From positions 1 through 64,000 of the forward strand of contig NZ_JAAAMV010000034.1 in assembly GCF_009909185.1 (NCBI RefSeq): a stretch of DNA of 64,000 bases. Direction: 5' to 3'. Position 1 is the stretch's first letter. The number at the start of each line of letters is the position of its first letter. This document shows, piece after piece, positions 25,321 through 33,626 of the stretch. Under the pieces are notes generated by a model. It was given only the letters and a program-made list of their open reading frames with translations. It made no database searches and had not been told where the DNA came from. The stretch is from Paenibacillus glycinis. GTDB lineage: Bacteria > Bacillota > Bacilli > Paenibacillales > Paenibacillaceae. The translations under genes and the position numbers were made by a program.

Positions 25321-26024
25321 AGAGTATGGAACAGTACAAAAAGAAATTAAAGATATTGTCTCGAATTAAGCTATTCGAATCGCTTCCGTCGCAAATCATC
25401 CATGAAATCGAACAGCTGGCTAATAAATCCAATCTCAATGCGTATGCTAAAAATACCATTATTCAAACGCCTGGAAACGAGAAGACTGGATTGAGCTTCG
25501 TAATCGCCGGCAAGCTTCGAGCCTATAAAACCGATTCGGACGGTAAACAATATACGGTGTGCATTCTTAGCGAAGGCGGGATGTTCGGCGAAGTCGAATC
25601 GTTTTCTCTCGGTATTGACGGAACTTACGTGGAGACGATGGAGGATTCGACGATTTATTCGATCCCGGCCGAACATTTCGAGCCGCTGTTGAGCAAGCAT
25701 CCCGAACTTGGATTACGATTGTTATCGGATATGAGCAAGAGATTGCGACAGCAAGTTGAATTAGTGGAAAAGCTTGTTTTTAGAGATCTTCGAGGAAAAG
25801 TGCTGTACTTTTTAAACCGGCTTTCTAAAAAATTCAGCATAGAAGAAAATGGATACCTCAAAATCGATATCCCGCTTACCCATCAAGAATTGGCTAATAT
25901 GATCGGCGCTACGCGTGAAGCGGTGTCACTTACCTTACAAGAACTATCCAACGAAGGGATTATCGTTACCAGCCGAAGGATGGTTATGATTCATGTTGAA
26001 AAAGTCATGAAAGAATTATCCTGA
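25317..26024 (+). CDS. Crp/Fnr family regulator, GTAA type (paralogue 2)
   Basis: 235 aa, paralogous along its length to the protein at 22960: effector barrel with GLSFVIAGKLRAYKTDSDGK and GGMFGEVESFSLG, central helix SDMSKRLRQQVELVEKL, and HTH LTHQELANMIGATREAVSLT. The recognition helix has R-E-x3-L, lacking the second Arg. No Cys cluster for Fe-S. Start ATG overlaps the stop of the thioredoxin fragment. It is transcribed from a promoter carrying the box it may bind, suggesting feedback. Paralogue 1 and 2 could form heterodimers or read different effectors; this is inference. Confidence 0.9.
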   Translation: MKSMEQYKKKLKILSRIKLFESLPSQIIHEIEQLANKSNLNAYAKNTIIQTPGNEKTGLSFVIAGKLRAYKTDSDGKQYTVCILSEGGMFGEVESFSLGIDGTYVETMEDSTIYSIPAEHFEPLLSKHPELGLRLLSDMSKRLRQQVELVEKLVFRDLRGKVLYFLNRLSKKFSIEENGYLKIDIPLTHQELANMIGATREAVSLTLQELSNEGIIVTSRRMVMIHVEKVMKELS

Positions 26025-26066
26025 TTAATATGATGGGGAGATTTTCCTCTTATTGCTTCGTGTATA

Positions 26067-26109
26067 GGTAATCTATATTACTGAGGAATTATTGATCTAG
26101 GATTATGAT
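26067..26109 (+). promoter_or_regulatory. Class II Crp/Fnr-type promoter of the ABM-SDR operon
   Basis: GGTAA-TCTATA-TTACT at 26067-26082, core GTAA-N6-TTAC. TATGAT at 26104-26109 predicts +1 at 26116 and the centre at exactly -41.5. Confidence 0.65.
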
Positions 26110-26235
26110 TAATTCATCCTTTCACCGAGTTGTGGAAAGGACGCATACAAGATCATCGTTAATCCGTTGGGCTGCCGATACGATATGCACTCACGAAAAT
26201 GCGGTACATCCAACGAACTCAAAGGAGGAATAAAC

Positions 26236-26565
26236 ATGTCCGGTCAGCTAGTCCAACTAAATATTCGATTCAAAGCCAAACCGGGGAAAAAAGAAGAATT
26301 CCGCAAGGAGTTGTCTTCCCTTATCAAAGAAATGTCATCCGAGAAGGCATTCATCAGCGCCATTGTTTCCGATGACCTGGATCAGCCGGATGATTTGGTC
26401 ATTTACGAGACGTGGCAAGGCACGAGAGATAGCTGGCTGGCGGAAGAATTCATCAAACCATACCGCAAGAATTACGAAGGAATACTAGGCGATTTAATCG
26501 TGGATAGAAGCGTTAGTTGGCTGGAGCCTAAGGGCGAATGGGGAAGTCAAATAACGAACGCATAA
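26236..26565 (+). CDS. Antibiotic biosynthesis monooxygenase (ABM) domain protein
   Basis: 109 aa, the normal size for the dimeric ferredoxin-like ABM fold. Pattern: [20 protein letters not shown], then [20 protein letters not shown] and [14 protein letters not shown]. The family includes quinol monooxygenases (YgiN) that oxidise quinols without a cofactor, heme-degrading enzymes and unknowns. AAAGGAGG precedes ATG 26236; the frame could be opened further upstream but without a ribosome binding site. It is followed 37 bp later by the SDR gene under the same Crp/Fnr-type promoter. Quinone redox balance is a reasonable guess for the pair. Confidence 0.85.
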   Translation: MSGQLVQLNIRFKAKPGKKEEFRKELSSLIKEMSSEKAFISAIVSDDLDQPDDLVIYETWQGTRDSWLAEEFIKPYRKNYEGILGDLIVDRSVSWLEPKGEWGSQITNA

Positions 26566-26602
26566 GAACTACCACAAAAAACTTTATAGGAGTGAATTCA
26601 AC

Positions 26603-27349
26603 ATGGGGAAATTTGAAGGCAAGGTAGCGGTCGTTACTGGAGGAACAAGCGGCATCGGACTTACGACGGCGCAGCGATTCGCAGCGGAAGGGGCGCATGT
26701 CTTCATTACCGGTCGTAGGCAAAGCGAACTGGACGCGGCAGTGAAATTGATCGGAGAGCGGGTTACGGGCGTTCAAGGCGACATTTCGAATCTGAATGAC
26801 TTGGACAAACTGTACGAAACGGTAAAGCGGGAGAAAGGTCATCTGGATATTCTTTTCGCAAACGCGGGAATCGGCAGCATCCTGCCTTTAGGTCAAATCA
26901 CGGAAGAGCAGTACGATAAGACCTTCGACGTAAACGTGAAGGGTACCTTATTTACCATTCAAAAAGCTTTGCCGCTGTTTCCGAATCGGACGGGCTCGAT
27001 TATCTTGACTGGTTCGACTGCGGGCTCGGTTGGCGACCCTGGATTTAGCGTCTACGGAGGATCCAAGGCAGCTCTTCGCCAAATGGTAAGAAACTGGGTC
27101 CTGGATTTGAAGGGGACCGGAATTCGAATTAATGTACTGAGCCCAGGCTTTGTCCACACGCCAGCCTATGATGGTTTGTTTGGTGAAGCGCTGAATCAGG
27201 TCCTTGAATCCGCCAAGACTTCTGTTCCACTGAGCCGCGTAGGTAAAACAGAAGAAATCGCTAGTGCCGTGATGTTCCTGGCCTCAGAGGAAAGCAGTTA
27301 TGTAAATGGCATCGAGTTGTTTGTCGATGGCGGCATGGCGCAAATTTAA
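26603..27349 (+). CDS. SDR family NAD(P)-dependent oxidoreductase
   Basis: 248 aa, classical short-chain dehydrogenase/reductase. Cofactor motif TGGTSGIG near the N-terminus, NAG in LFANAGIGS, catalytic Ser in ILTGSTAGS, and Tyr-x3-Lys as YGGSKAA. The Arg after strand 2 ([10 protein letters not shown]) favours NADPH. The sequence ends [18 protein letters not shown], a typical SDR tail. ATG with AGGAGTG upstream. Second gene of the ABM-SDR operon, closed by a strong terminator at 27406. The substrate is unknown; many relatives reduce ketones or quinone-like compounds. Confidence 0.93.
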   Translation: MGKFEGKVAVVTGGTSGIGLTTAQRFAAEGAHVFITGRRQSELDAAVKLIGERVTGVQGDISNLNDLDKLYETVKREKGHLDILFANAGIGSILPLGQITEEQYDKTFDVNVKGTLFTIQKALPLFPNRTGSIILTGSTAGSVGDPGFSVYGGSKAALRQMVRNWVLDLKGTGIRINVLSPGFVHTPAYDGLFGEALNQVLESAKTSVPLSRVGKTEEIASAVMFLASEESSYVNGIELFVDGGMAQI

Positions 27350-27405
27350 ATTAGATTCACAGTATTTTTAGTGCACAGACATCTCAAAATGCTTCGCTTT
27401 TTTTC

Positions 27406-27442
27406 ACTCAGGCAGAGAGACTAATCTCTGCCTGAGTTTTAT
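27406..27442 (+). terminator. Intrinsic terminator of the ABM-SDR operon
   Basis: 13-bp perfect stem ACTCAGGCAGAGA / TCTCTGCCTGAGT, 6-nt loop, then TTTTAT. Confidence 0.9.
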
Positions 27443-27598
27443 ATTGGCCCGAGTTTGCAACTTTCATGATTCTATCTCATTTAGATTTAAAGTGATAAAT
27501 AAATATCCGGCAGAGTCAAGACATTCATTCGAAGTTTTTGGACCGATGCGAGTCTTGAATGAGGATACAATTTCACCCATGCGCGGCGAGGAGAACTG

Positions 27599-27625
27599 CC
27601 TGCTCATTCATTAAGCAGGTTTTTT
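27599..27625 (+). terminator. Second intrinsic terminator in the intergenic region
   Basis: CCTGCT / AGCAGG with a 9-nt loop followed by TTTTTT. No gene precedes it within 27443-27598, so it may end a short untranslated RNA or be a relic. Confidence 0.6.
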
Positions 27626-27707
27626 ATGTCTGTATTTGTATGCATCGATCATGAATCGAAATTCCATATTAGCACATACTGACGGAGAAATGCGGGGAGG
27701 ACCAGGG

Positions 27708-27902
27708 ATGGAACCATTACATGTGTCAACCTGCGTGAATTTGCTGCAAGAGATAAAACGCTTATATGCTGGAAATGAAAAACGATTAAATCAACAAATT
27801 ATACGAAAAATGAAGATAGATCTAAGGAAAGATAACGGACCAACAAATGAGGTTTTCTTGAATTCACTGTTTACGCTGGGGGAAGTCGGCGTTCTCACCT
27901 AG
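27708..27902 (+). CDS. Hypothetical 64-aa protein
   Basis: ATG 27708 (MEPLHVSTCV) has GGGGAGG seven bases upstream; a longer frame from 27636 lacks such a site. The protein is small, charged and helical (NLLQEIKRLYAGNEKRLNQQ, IRKMKIDLRKDNG), without membrane segments. No family recognised. It ends 50 bp before the start of the TehA-like channel, so the two are probably co-transcribed. It could be a small regulator of that channel, but there is no direct evidence. Confidence 0.5.
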   Translation: MEPLHVSTCVNLLQEIKRLYAGNEKRLNQQIIRKMKIDLRKDNGPTNEVFLNSLFTLGEVGVLT

Positions 27903-27951
27903 ATTGACGAAATCACAAATCATATTGCAGCAAATTGGGGGAAGGCTCTAC

Positions 27952-28929
27952 ATGGGATCATCGAAAATTGCAAAAACCAACGAATCTTCACTTCGATATC
28001 TATCTGTTAATACCTACGGTTCGGTTATGGGAATATCGGGCCTTTCGCTTGCATGGAGGTTGTCTCATCATTTGTTTGGAACTTCTTCGTTAATTTCAGA
28101 ATGGATTGGTTTGATGGCCATCATAATATTTGCGTTTCTAAGTATTAGTTACATGATAAAGTGGGTGAAATTTCCTCAAGTAGTTCACTCCGAGTTTTCA
28201 AACCCAATTGCGGGAAATTTCTTCGGAGCAATAACTGTCGGAATCCTGCTAATTTCCTCAATTATTTTACCTTATTGTCGATTGCTTGCCCAAACGGTAT
28301 GGATCTTAGGCACAATTCTTACAATAATAATATGCTACTTTCTGGTTTCTCGATATTTTATGGTTAAACAGGATCAACTTCACGCTGTTCCTGCTATGTT
28401 AATTCCTGTGGTTGCCATTTTAAATGTACCCGTTACAGGCGTATTGATGCCATTTGCTTGGGCACATGAATTGAATATGTTTTGTTTTGCGGTAGGGAGT
28501 ATAGCAGCGTTTATTTTTTTGACAATCATTGTTTCTCGGTTATTACATCAAGAACCGATGACTACAGCAATGAACCCCTCGTTATTAATCTTAATTGCAC
28601 CTTTTGAGGTTGGTTTTCTGGCTTATGTAAATTTGACGGGGACTATCGATATGTTTGCCTCAATATTGTTTTATTTTGGCCTTTTTCTTTTCACGATTCT
28701 GTTTTTTAAGGCGTCAAATAAATCGATTCCGTTTAGTACAACCTGGTGGGCATTAAGCTTTCCATTGGCTGTTCTTAGTAATGCGTCATTAAAGTATGCC
28801 GCCTATGTAAACTCTTGGCCATTGAAGGGCATTGCCGCCATTATACTCGTCTTGGTTACAGTTGTTATTACAGTATTATTCATTCGAACTATGATCCATT
28901 TAATAAGTGGAAAGCTGCTTCGAGGTTAA
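27952..28929 (+). CDS. SLAC1/TehA (TDT) family channel or transporter
   Basis: About 325 aa with ten membrane segments, as expected for the TDT family (TehA, SLAC1 anion channels, Mae1 malate permeases). The N-terminal GSVMGISGLSLAWRLSHHLF matches the conserved TehA start (GMSGLSLAW). Later FPLAVLSNASLKYAAY carries the family's C-terminal pattern. Start ATG 27952 after TTGGGGGAAGG is preferred over the upstream TTG at 27904. In bacteria these proteins carry anions or confer tellurite tolerance; the ion is not predictable here. It lies between the SDR cluster and the germination operon and belongs to neither. Confidence 0.85.
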   Translation: MGSSKIAKTNESSLRYLSVNTYGSVMGISGLSLAWRLSHHLFGTSSLISEWIGLMAIIIFAFLSISYMIKWVKFPQVVHSEFSNPIAGNFFGAITVGILLISSIILPYCRLLAQTVWILGTILTIIICYFLVSRYFMVKQDQLHAVPAMLIPVVAILNVPVTGVLMPFAWAHELNMFCFAVGSIAAFIFLTIIVSRLLHQEPMTTAMNPSLLILIAPFEVGFLAYVNLTGTIDMFASILFYFGLFLFTILFFKASNKSIPFSTTWWALSFPLAVLSNASLKYAAYVNSWPLKGIAAIILVLVTVVITVLFIRTMIHLISGKLLRG

Positions 28930-29019
28930 TAATAAATGGAAATTATTTTCGGTCCTACGCTTGTTCTAAAGGACCAAGAATTATATGGCTATGCGGAAGA
29001 TTTCGTGAAAATTAAATAA

Positions 29020-29121
29020 GGATAAAGGCAACACTAGCCGAAAGGCAGGTCTCTCCGTTCATGAGATGACCGCGGGTTGACCCGCACGACAAAACACGGC
29101 CTATGGGTCGTGTTTTGTTGT
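29020..29121 (+). ncRNA. Orphan structured RNA with terminator
   Basis: Successive hairpins: GCC-GAAA-GGC (29037-29046 region); a bulged 8-bp stem GGTCTCTC / GAGATGACC; GCGGG-TTGA-CCCGC; and a terminator ACAAAACACG / CGTGTTTTGT ending in TGTTT (29089-29121). The compact order of stems plus terminator looks like a riboswitch or small RNA. The first part recalls a cyclic-di-GMP (GEMM-I) aptamer, but the GACGCAAAGC strand is missing. No gene follows within 280 nt. Upstream (28936-29019) is a 27-codon frame without ribosome binding site that looks like a gene tail. Confidence 0.4.
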
Positions 29122-29260
29122 TTGCTGCCCTTTAAAAAAGCCCATGTTCGCAAGCTATAAGGAATTCGATCTATCCGAAATCAAGCATGCCGTGGAAGCT
29201 GTTGCTGCGCCCGGAAAGAAAGGTAATGTCGTTTTGAACTCGATTAACTGCATTCTTCAA

Positions 29261-29306
29261 ATCAGGCAGAGGAGCTCATCCGGCTCCCCGCCTGATTTTT
29301 ATTTTC
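29261..29306 (+). terminator. Intrinsic terminator upstream of the germination operon
   Basis: ATCAGGC...GGAGC / GCTCC..GCCTGAT double stem followed by TTTTTATTTT. The short frame before it (29144 onward) has no ribosome binding site. Confidence 0.7.
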
Positions 29307-29403
29307 CAGCGGTACGACGGCATTAGCCGTGCGGATACATAAATATCAGGTAGGAAGGGTAAGTTATTCACGCGAGTAGTTAACATATACTGGGGGAAAT
29401 GTC

Positions 29404-30945
29404 GTGATCGGGAAGGGTTTTGGGAGGAGAAAGAGGGTACGGAAGGTCTTTCTTGATAAATCAACCGCGCATCAGAGCGAACGCCTCTCCTCTTCTCTCG
29501 AAGAAAACAAAACCAAACTTCTTGCAATTTTCGACAGCTGCGCGGATGCCGTCTTTCGCCCATTTGATATTGGCGGACAACGGCATGCCTTCCTGCTATA
29601 TATCGATGGTTTAATCGATAACGCGCAATTGGATGAATCGCTGTTAAAGCCGCTCATGTCCGGTACGGCTTCCGAGATGCCCCATGATGACTCCGAACTT
29701 CTTCCATTCCTTCAGAATCGGCTTATCATGATTTCCCAAGTGAAACGGACGGCGGAGTGGGATCGGATCGAACGCGAGATATTACACGGTTCAGTCGTGA
29801 TATGCGTGGACAACCAGGCAGAAGCACTCGTAGTCGGCTTGGCGGGAGGGAACACGAGATCCGTCGATGAGCCTGCTTCCGAAAGCACGGTCCGCGGTTC
29901 GCGGGATTCGTTCACCGAAATCCTGAGCACGAATACGAGCCTGATCCGAAGAAGAGTACGATCTTCACGCTTGAAAATCGAACTGCTCACGGTCGGAGAA
30001 ATCACGCGCACCGACGTAGCCATCGCCTATTTGAAAGGGATCACGAACGAATCCACCTTGCGGGAAATAAAATCGCGGATTCAAGCCATTGAAATTGACG
30101 TCGTGCTCGAGTCGGGATACATCGAACAATTGATCGAAGAGAAAACGTATTCCCCGTTTCCTCAATTTCTCGTGACGGAACGACCCGACTATCTCGCCGC
30201 GGCCTTGCTGCAAGGGCAAGTCGCGATTTTTACCGACGGCTCGCCGTTCGCGATCAGCGCTCCGATGACGTTCTGGGGGTTTATGCAGGCAGGCGAGGAT
30301 TATTATGAACGCGTGCTGTATATCAATTCCATTCGCGTGATCCGGTTTATCTTTGCCATGATTGCATTACTGCTGCCATCTCTTTACGTTGCGCTTACGA
30401 CCTTCCATCAGCAAATGATTCCGACGAATCTTCTGCTTAGCATAGCCGCGGCTCGCGAAGGGGTCCCTTTTCCGGCGTTGGTCGAAGCCATGCTAATGGA
30501 AGTGACGTTCGAGGGCTTAAGGGAAGCCGGCGTGCGCTTGCCGAAGCAAGTGGGACAGGCGGTCAGCATCGTTGGCGGTCTGGTCGTCGGTCAAGCTGCG
30601 GTGCAGGCGGGCATCGTGTCTGCTCCGATGGTCATCGTCGTATCCCTGACGGGCATCGCTTCGTTCACCATCCCGCGGTATAATTTTTCCATCGCTTTCC
30701 GGTTGCTGCGGTTCCCCTTGATTATCCTTGCGGGCATGTTCGGTCTTTACGGCGTTTCAATCGGCTTGGTGGTGATATTGGTCCATCTCAGCGGGTTGAA
30801 ATCATTCGGGGTTCCCTATCTGTTTCCGGTGGCGCCCGTTACCTGGCAAGGTCTCAAAGACGCGCTGTTCCGCGCTCCCTTGTGGACGCTGTATCTCCAT
30901 CCGCAGACGGGCGGCAAGAAATTAAGAAGAAAGGGGAGCGGCTGA
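29404..30945 (+). CDS. Spore germination receptor subunit A (GerA family)
   Basis: 513 aa. A soluble N-terminal domain (about 1-290) is followed by membrane segments. Family hallmarks: YLKGITNESTLREIKSRIQA, IDVVLESGYIEQLIEE, FPQFLVTERPDYLAAALLQG, FYERVLYINSIRVIRF and the conserved MEVTFEGLREAGVRLP. GTG start after GGGGGAAAT. In spores, A, B and C subunits form nutrient receptors in the inner membrane that trigger germination. It is first gene of an A-C-D-B operon and is followed by the C gene after one base. Probably forespore-expressed, but I could not define the sigma-G promoter with confidence. Confidence 0.95.
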   Translation: MIGKGFGRRKRVRKVFLDKSTAHQSERLSSSLEENKTKLLAIFDSCADAVFRPFDIGGQRHAFLLYIDGLIDNAQLDESLLKPLMSGTASEMPHDDSELLPFLQNRLIMISQVKRTAEWDRIEREILHGSVVICVDNQAEALVVGLAGGNTRSVDEPASESTVRGSRDSFTEILSTNTSLIRRRVRSSRLKIELLTVGEITRTDVAIAYLKGITNESTLREIKSRIQAIEIDVVLESGYIEQLIEEKTYSPFPQFLVTERPDYLAAALLQGQVAIFTDGSPFAISAPMTFWGFMQAGEDYYERVLYINSIRVIRFIFAMIALLLPSLYVALTTFHQQMIPTNLLLSIAAAREGVPFPALVEAMLMEVTFEGLREAGVRLPKQVGQAVSIVGGLVVGQAAVQAGIVSAPMVIVVSLTGIASFTIPRYNFSIAFRLLRFPLIILAGMFGLYGVSIGLVVILVHLSGLKSFGVPYLFPVAPVTWQGLKDALFRAPLWTLYLHPQTGGKKLRRKGSG

Positions 30946-30946
30946 T

Positions 30947-32140
30947 TTGCCTGCGCGCATGCTTCTCTTGTTGCTGTTCGTACCGCTGCTGAGCGGCTGC
31001 TGGGACCGGGTCGAAATGAACGACATCTCTTTTTTTATGGCTTCGGGTTTGGATCTATCGGAAGACGGCAGATTGAAAACGACGATTCAAGTACCGATAC
31101 CCGCCGGAGGCGGCAGCGGCGGCGAGAGCGGCAAGGCATCGACGGGCACTTTCGGAAAAACGTACTATGCCGTCTCGGCCATCGGCACGAATATTTTCGA
31201 TGCGGAGAGACAAATCCAGCAAAAGAATTCCCGCCATTTCTTCAAAGGCCAACGCCGCGTCGTCTTTATCGGAGAGGCGCTGGCGAGGAAGGGCATTCAA
31301 GATATTTTGGACAACTATGCCCGGGACCCGAGAAGCCGGATGCGGACCTATCTCGTCGTGGCGAAAGGCAGCGAAGCATCGAAGCTCCTTCAAAACGATC
31401 ACCCCACGGAACGTATTCCGGCCGAGGAAGTGCGAGAGTTGGAACGTTCCGGGGTCGGCACGTCCGTGACGTTCCGCGACTTCTTGATGACGCAAGCCAG
31501 GGATGGGATCGTGCCGGTAACGGGGGCTATCGAGCTGGTGCCGCCCGCGGTGGATCCGAGTAACGGCGCGGCATCCAAATTCAACATGTTCCGGCTGTCC
31601 TCGACGGCCGTGTTCAAAGACTATAAATTAATCGGCTATTTAAACGACATTGAAACGCGAAGCCTGCGGTGGATCAAAAACGAATCCAAAGAAGAATATT
31701 TCGGAGATTCGCTTCCAGGCCTTAGCGGAAACATCGGCATTGTCATGAACGACATCAAAAGCAAAGTCAACGTCATCATGAACGGCAACCGAGCGCAGGT
31801 TCGCATCCAGCTTCGGGGCACGGGCACGATCAATGAATCGAACGTCGATTTGAAGCTGAGCCGATTATCGAATATGACGATCATCGAAAAGCGATTCGGA
31901 GAATTAGTCGCGCGGCAAACGTTGCAGACGGTGAAAAAAGCCCAAACCGAATGGAGAGCCGACATTTTCGGGTTTGGCTTGCATCTGCATCAATTTCATT
32001 ATCGGACGTGGAAGAAGGTTCGCTCGCAATGGGATACGATTTTTTCCGAAGCCGACGTCGTCGTAACGGCCGACATCAGCCTCCGCCGATCCGGAATCAT
32101 CGGGAATTCCTTTGAGCATCATGGAGCGGAGAAGAAATGA
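30947..32140 (+). CDS. Spore germination receptor lipoprotein subunit C (Ger(x)C)
   Basis: 397 aa. Begins with a lipoprotein signal ending at LLSGCWDRVEMND; the Cys would be lipidated and WDR-x-E is conserved in GerC proteins. The three GerC domains follow (FKGQRRVVFIGEALARKG, VTGAIELV, then GTGTINESNVDL ... QTVKKAQTEWRADIFGFG). TTG start at 30947, with AAAGGGGAG nine bases before; ATG 30959 is the alternative. Sits on the outer face of the inner spore membrane with A and B. Confidence 0.95.
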   Translation: MPARMLLLLLFVPLLSGCWDRVEMNDISFFMASGLDLSEDGRLKTTIQVPIPAGGGSGGESGKASTGTFGKTYYAVSAIGTNIFDAERQIQQKNSRHFFKGQRRVVFIGEALARKGIQDILDNYARDPRSRMRTYLVVAKGSEASKLLQNDHPTERIPAEEVRELERSGVGTSVTFRDFLMTQARDGIVPVTGAIELVPPAVDPSNGAASKFNMFRLSSTAVFKDYKLIGYLNDIETRSLRWIKNESKEEYFGDSLPGLSGNIGIVMNDIKSKVNVIMNGNRAQVRIQLRGTGTINESNVDLKLSRLSNMTIIEKRFGELVARQTLQTVKKAQTEWRADIFGFGLHLHQFHYRTWKKVRSQWDTIFSEADVVVTADISLRRSGIIGNSFEHHGAEKK

Positions 32141-32352
32141 TCATGCTCTCGCTGCTGTTTTTGGCCGGAATATCATCCGCGGCAGGGATTCAATTCCGCT
32201 ATATGCGCCATTCGGCTTCCCCAAAAGACGTGATGATCGTTTCGTTCCTTTTGCTCGGCTCCGCAGTGCTGGGGTTTCTAATGATTTGGCATGTACCCAT
32301 TCTCAGTCCGTCGGTTCTTCTGCGGAGATGGTTGATGTTCTTTGTTGATTGA
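32137..32352 (+). CDS. Small membrane protein of the germination operon (D-subunit-like)
   Basis: 71 aa with two hydrophobic segments (LSLLFLAGISSAAGI and VMIVSFLLLGSAVLGFLMIW) separated by a basic loop. The start ATG overlaps the GerC stop (ATGA), so the two are translated together. Some Bacillus germination operons carry such a fourth gene for a two-TM D protein of 55-75 residues that modulates the receptor. Size, topology and position match, so I assign this role by context; sequence conservation in this class is low. The next gene begins 24 bp after its stop. Confidence 0.75.
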   Translation: MIMLSLLFLAGISSAAGIQFRYMRHSASPKDVMIVSFLLLGSAVLGFLMIWHVPILSPSVLLRRWLMFFVD

Positions 32353-32375
32353 ACCTGCTGGAAGGGAAGGTTTCA

Positions 32376-33473
32376 ATGGAGATTTACGGACCGAATGATC
32401 GGATCTCGAATCTGGAGCTTTGGATACTCATGTTCGTGTTTACGATGGGCAGCTCGCTTAATTTGCAGATCGGCTACGCTGCGGGACATGATTCCTGGCT
32501 ATCTGCCGCCCTTGGCACGATAGCGGGGCTCGGAATCAATTGGATTTACGCATTCCTGTGCCAGAAATACCCGCGAAAATCGTTGGTCGAAATCGCGCGC
32601 ATCTTATTCGGGCCATGGCTCGGTATCGGGGTAGGTTTATTGTATACCTGGTATGGCGTATTTCTCGGGGCTTATGTTTTGCGCAATTTCACGGACTTGA
32701 CGGGGTCCGTTCTGCTGCCGAGAACGCCTTCCATCATCGTAGGAAGCATTATGATCTGCGTGGTTGCCTGGACGTTATTCAAAGGGGTGGAGGTCATATG
32801 CAGATGCGCGATTATATTACTGGTGCTAACCGTCGTTTCCACGCTCCTGATACAGCTATTGCAGATCCCGGATATGGATCCGACGGCCGTACTGCCGGTC
32901 CTTGAAAGCGGCTGGATGCCCATCCTCAAAGGCGCGGGACAAATCGCCACCGTGACTTTCGGAGAGACCGTTTTGTTTTCCATGCTGATTCCGTATGTCA
33001 CTCGGCCGGCCGCCGTGCAAAAAACCGTGCTCTCCATGGTTGCCGTCGTAGGGACGTTCATTGTCGTTCAGGTTCTCGCGGTTATTTTGGTTTTAGGGGA
33101 AATCACCAGCAATCAGCTGTTTCCCAGTTATACCGCTTTGACGTATATCGGGGTCGGGGACTTCATTGAACGCATCGAGCCGTTCGGGTTTACGGTGTGG
33201 ATATTCAATGAATTTACCAAACTATGCGTCTGTTTGTTTGCAACGACCTTGGCCTTCTCGCAGACGATCGGCAGTCGGGACTACCGATTTTATATTATCC
33301 CCCTCGGATTGCTGATTCTGGTCGGGTCCATTATTATCCATCCCAATCAATTGGATGTCGTCGCCTTCGTAAAAGACGTTTGGCCGCTGTATTCGGTTCC
33401 TTTTCTGATTCTCGTTCCCTTGTGCATGCTTGTCGTCGCCTTGATGAAGCGAAAAAGCTGGATTTTGAAATAG
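32376..33473 (+). CDS. Spore germination permease subunit B (GerB/GerAB family)
   Basis: About 365 aa, ten membrane segments, of the APC-like endospore permease family. MEIYGPNDRISNLELWILMF at the start, GPWLGIGVGLLYTWY, and FGETVLFSMLIPYV in the middle are typical. The ATG at 32376 follows GGAAGGGAAGG and is preferred over TTG 32349. It is the last gene of the operon; order A-C-D-B differs from the A-B-C order of B. subtilis gerA. In other receptors the B subunit binds the germinant amino acid or sugar. Confidence 0.95.
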   Translation: MEIYGPNDRISNLELWILMFVFTMGSSLNLQIGYAAGHDSWLSAALGTIAGLGINWIYAFLCQKYPRKSLVEIARILFGPWLGIGVGLLYTWYGVFLGAYVLRNFTDLTGSVLLPRTPSIIVGSIMICVVAWTLFKGVEVICRCAIILLVLTVVSTLLIQLLQIPDMDPTAVLPVLESGWMPILKGAGQIATVTFGETVLFSMLIPYVTRPAAVQKTVLSMVAVVGTFIVVQVLAVILVLGEITSNQLFPSYTALTYIGVGDFIERIEPFGFTVWIFNEFTKLCVCLFATTLAFSQTIGSRDYRFYIIPLGLLILVGSIIIHPNQLDVVAFVKDVWPLYSVPFLILVPLCMLVVALMKRKSWILK

Positions 33474-33540
33474 CGCGGCAACCTATGCGGCAGCCTTTTA
33501 TATGGCGGTTGCTGCCTGATTCAGGTTCAACAAGCGCAAA

Positions 33541-33580
33541 AAAAAGAAGGACCGTCGAACTTCGCGGTCCTTCTTTTTTA
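33541..33580. terminator. Bidirectional intrinsic terminator
   Basis: AAGGACCG / CGGTCCTT extended by A- and T-runs to a 14-bp stem with a 10-nt loop. It ends the germination operon (plus strand) and the SLH-protease gene (minus strand), whose stops lie on either side. Confidence 0.9.
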
Positions 33581-33626
33581 TACGGGCAGAGCTCTATTTT
33601 AGAACGTATGCAGCATGTACTGACGA

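Noticed and set aside
29020-29121. Canonical cyclic-di-GMP riboswitch
   Set aside because: The GCC-GAAA-GGC stem fits, but the GACGCAAAGC strand and following stem are absent, so I report only an unassigned structured RNA.
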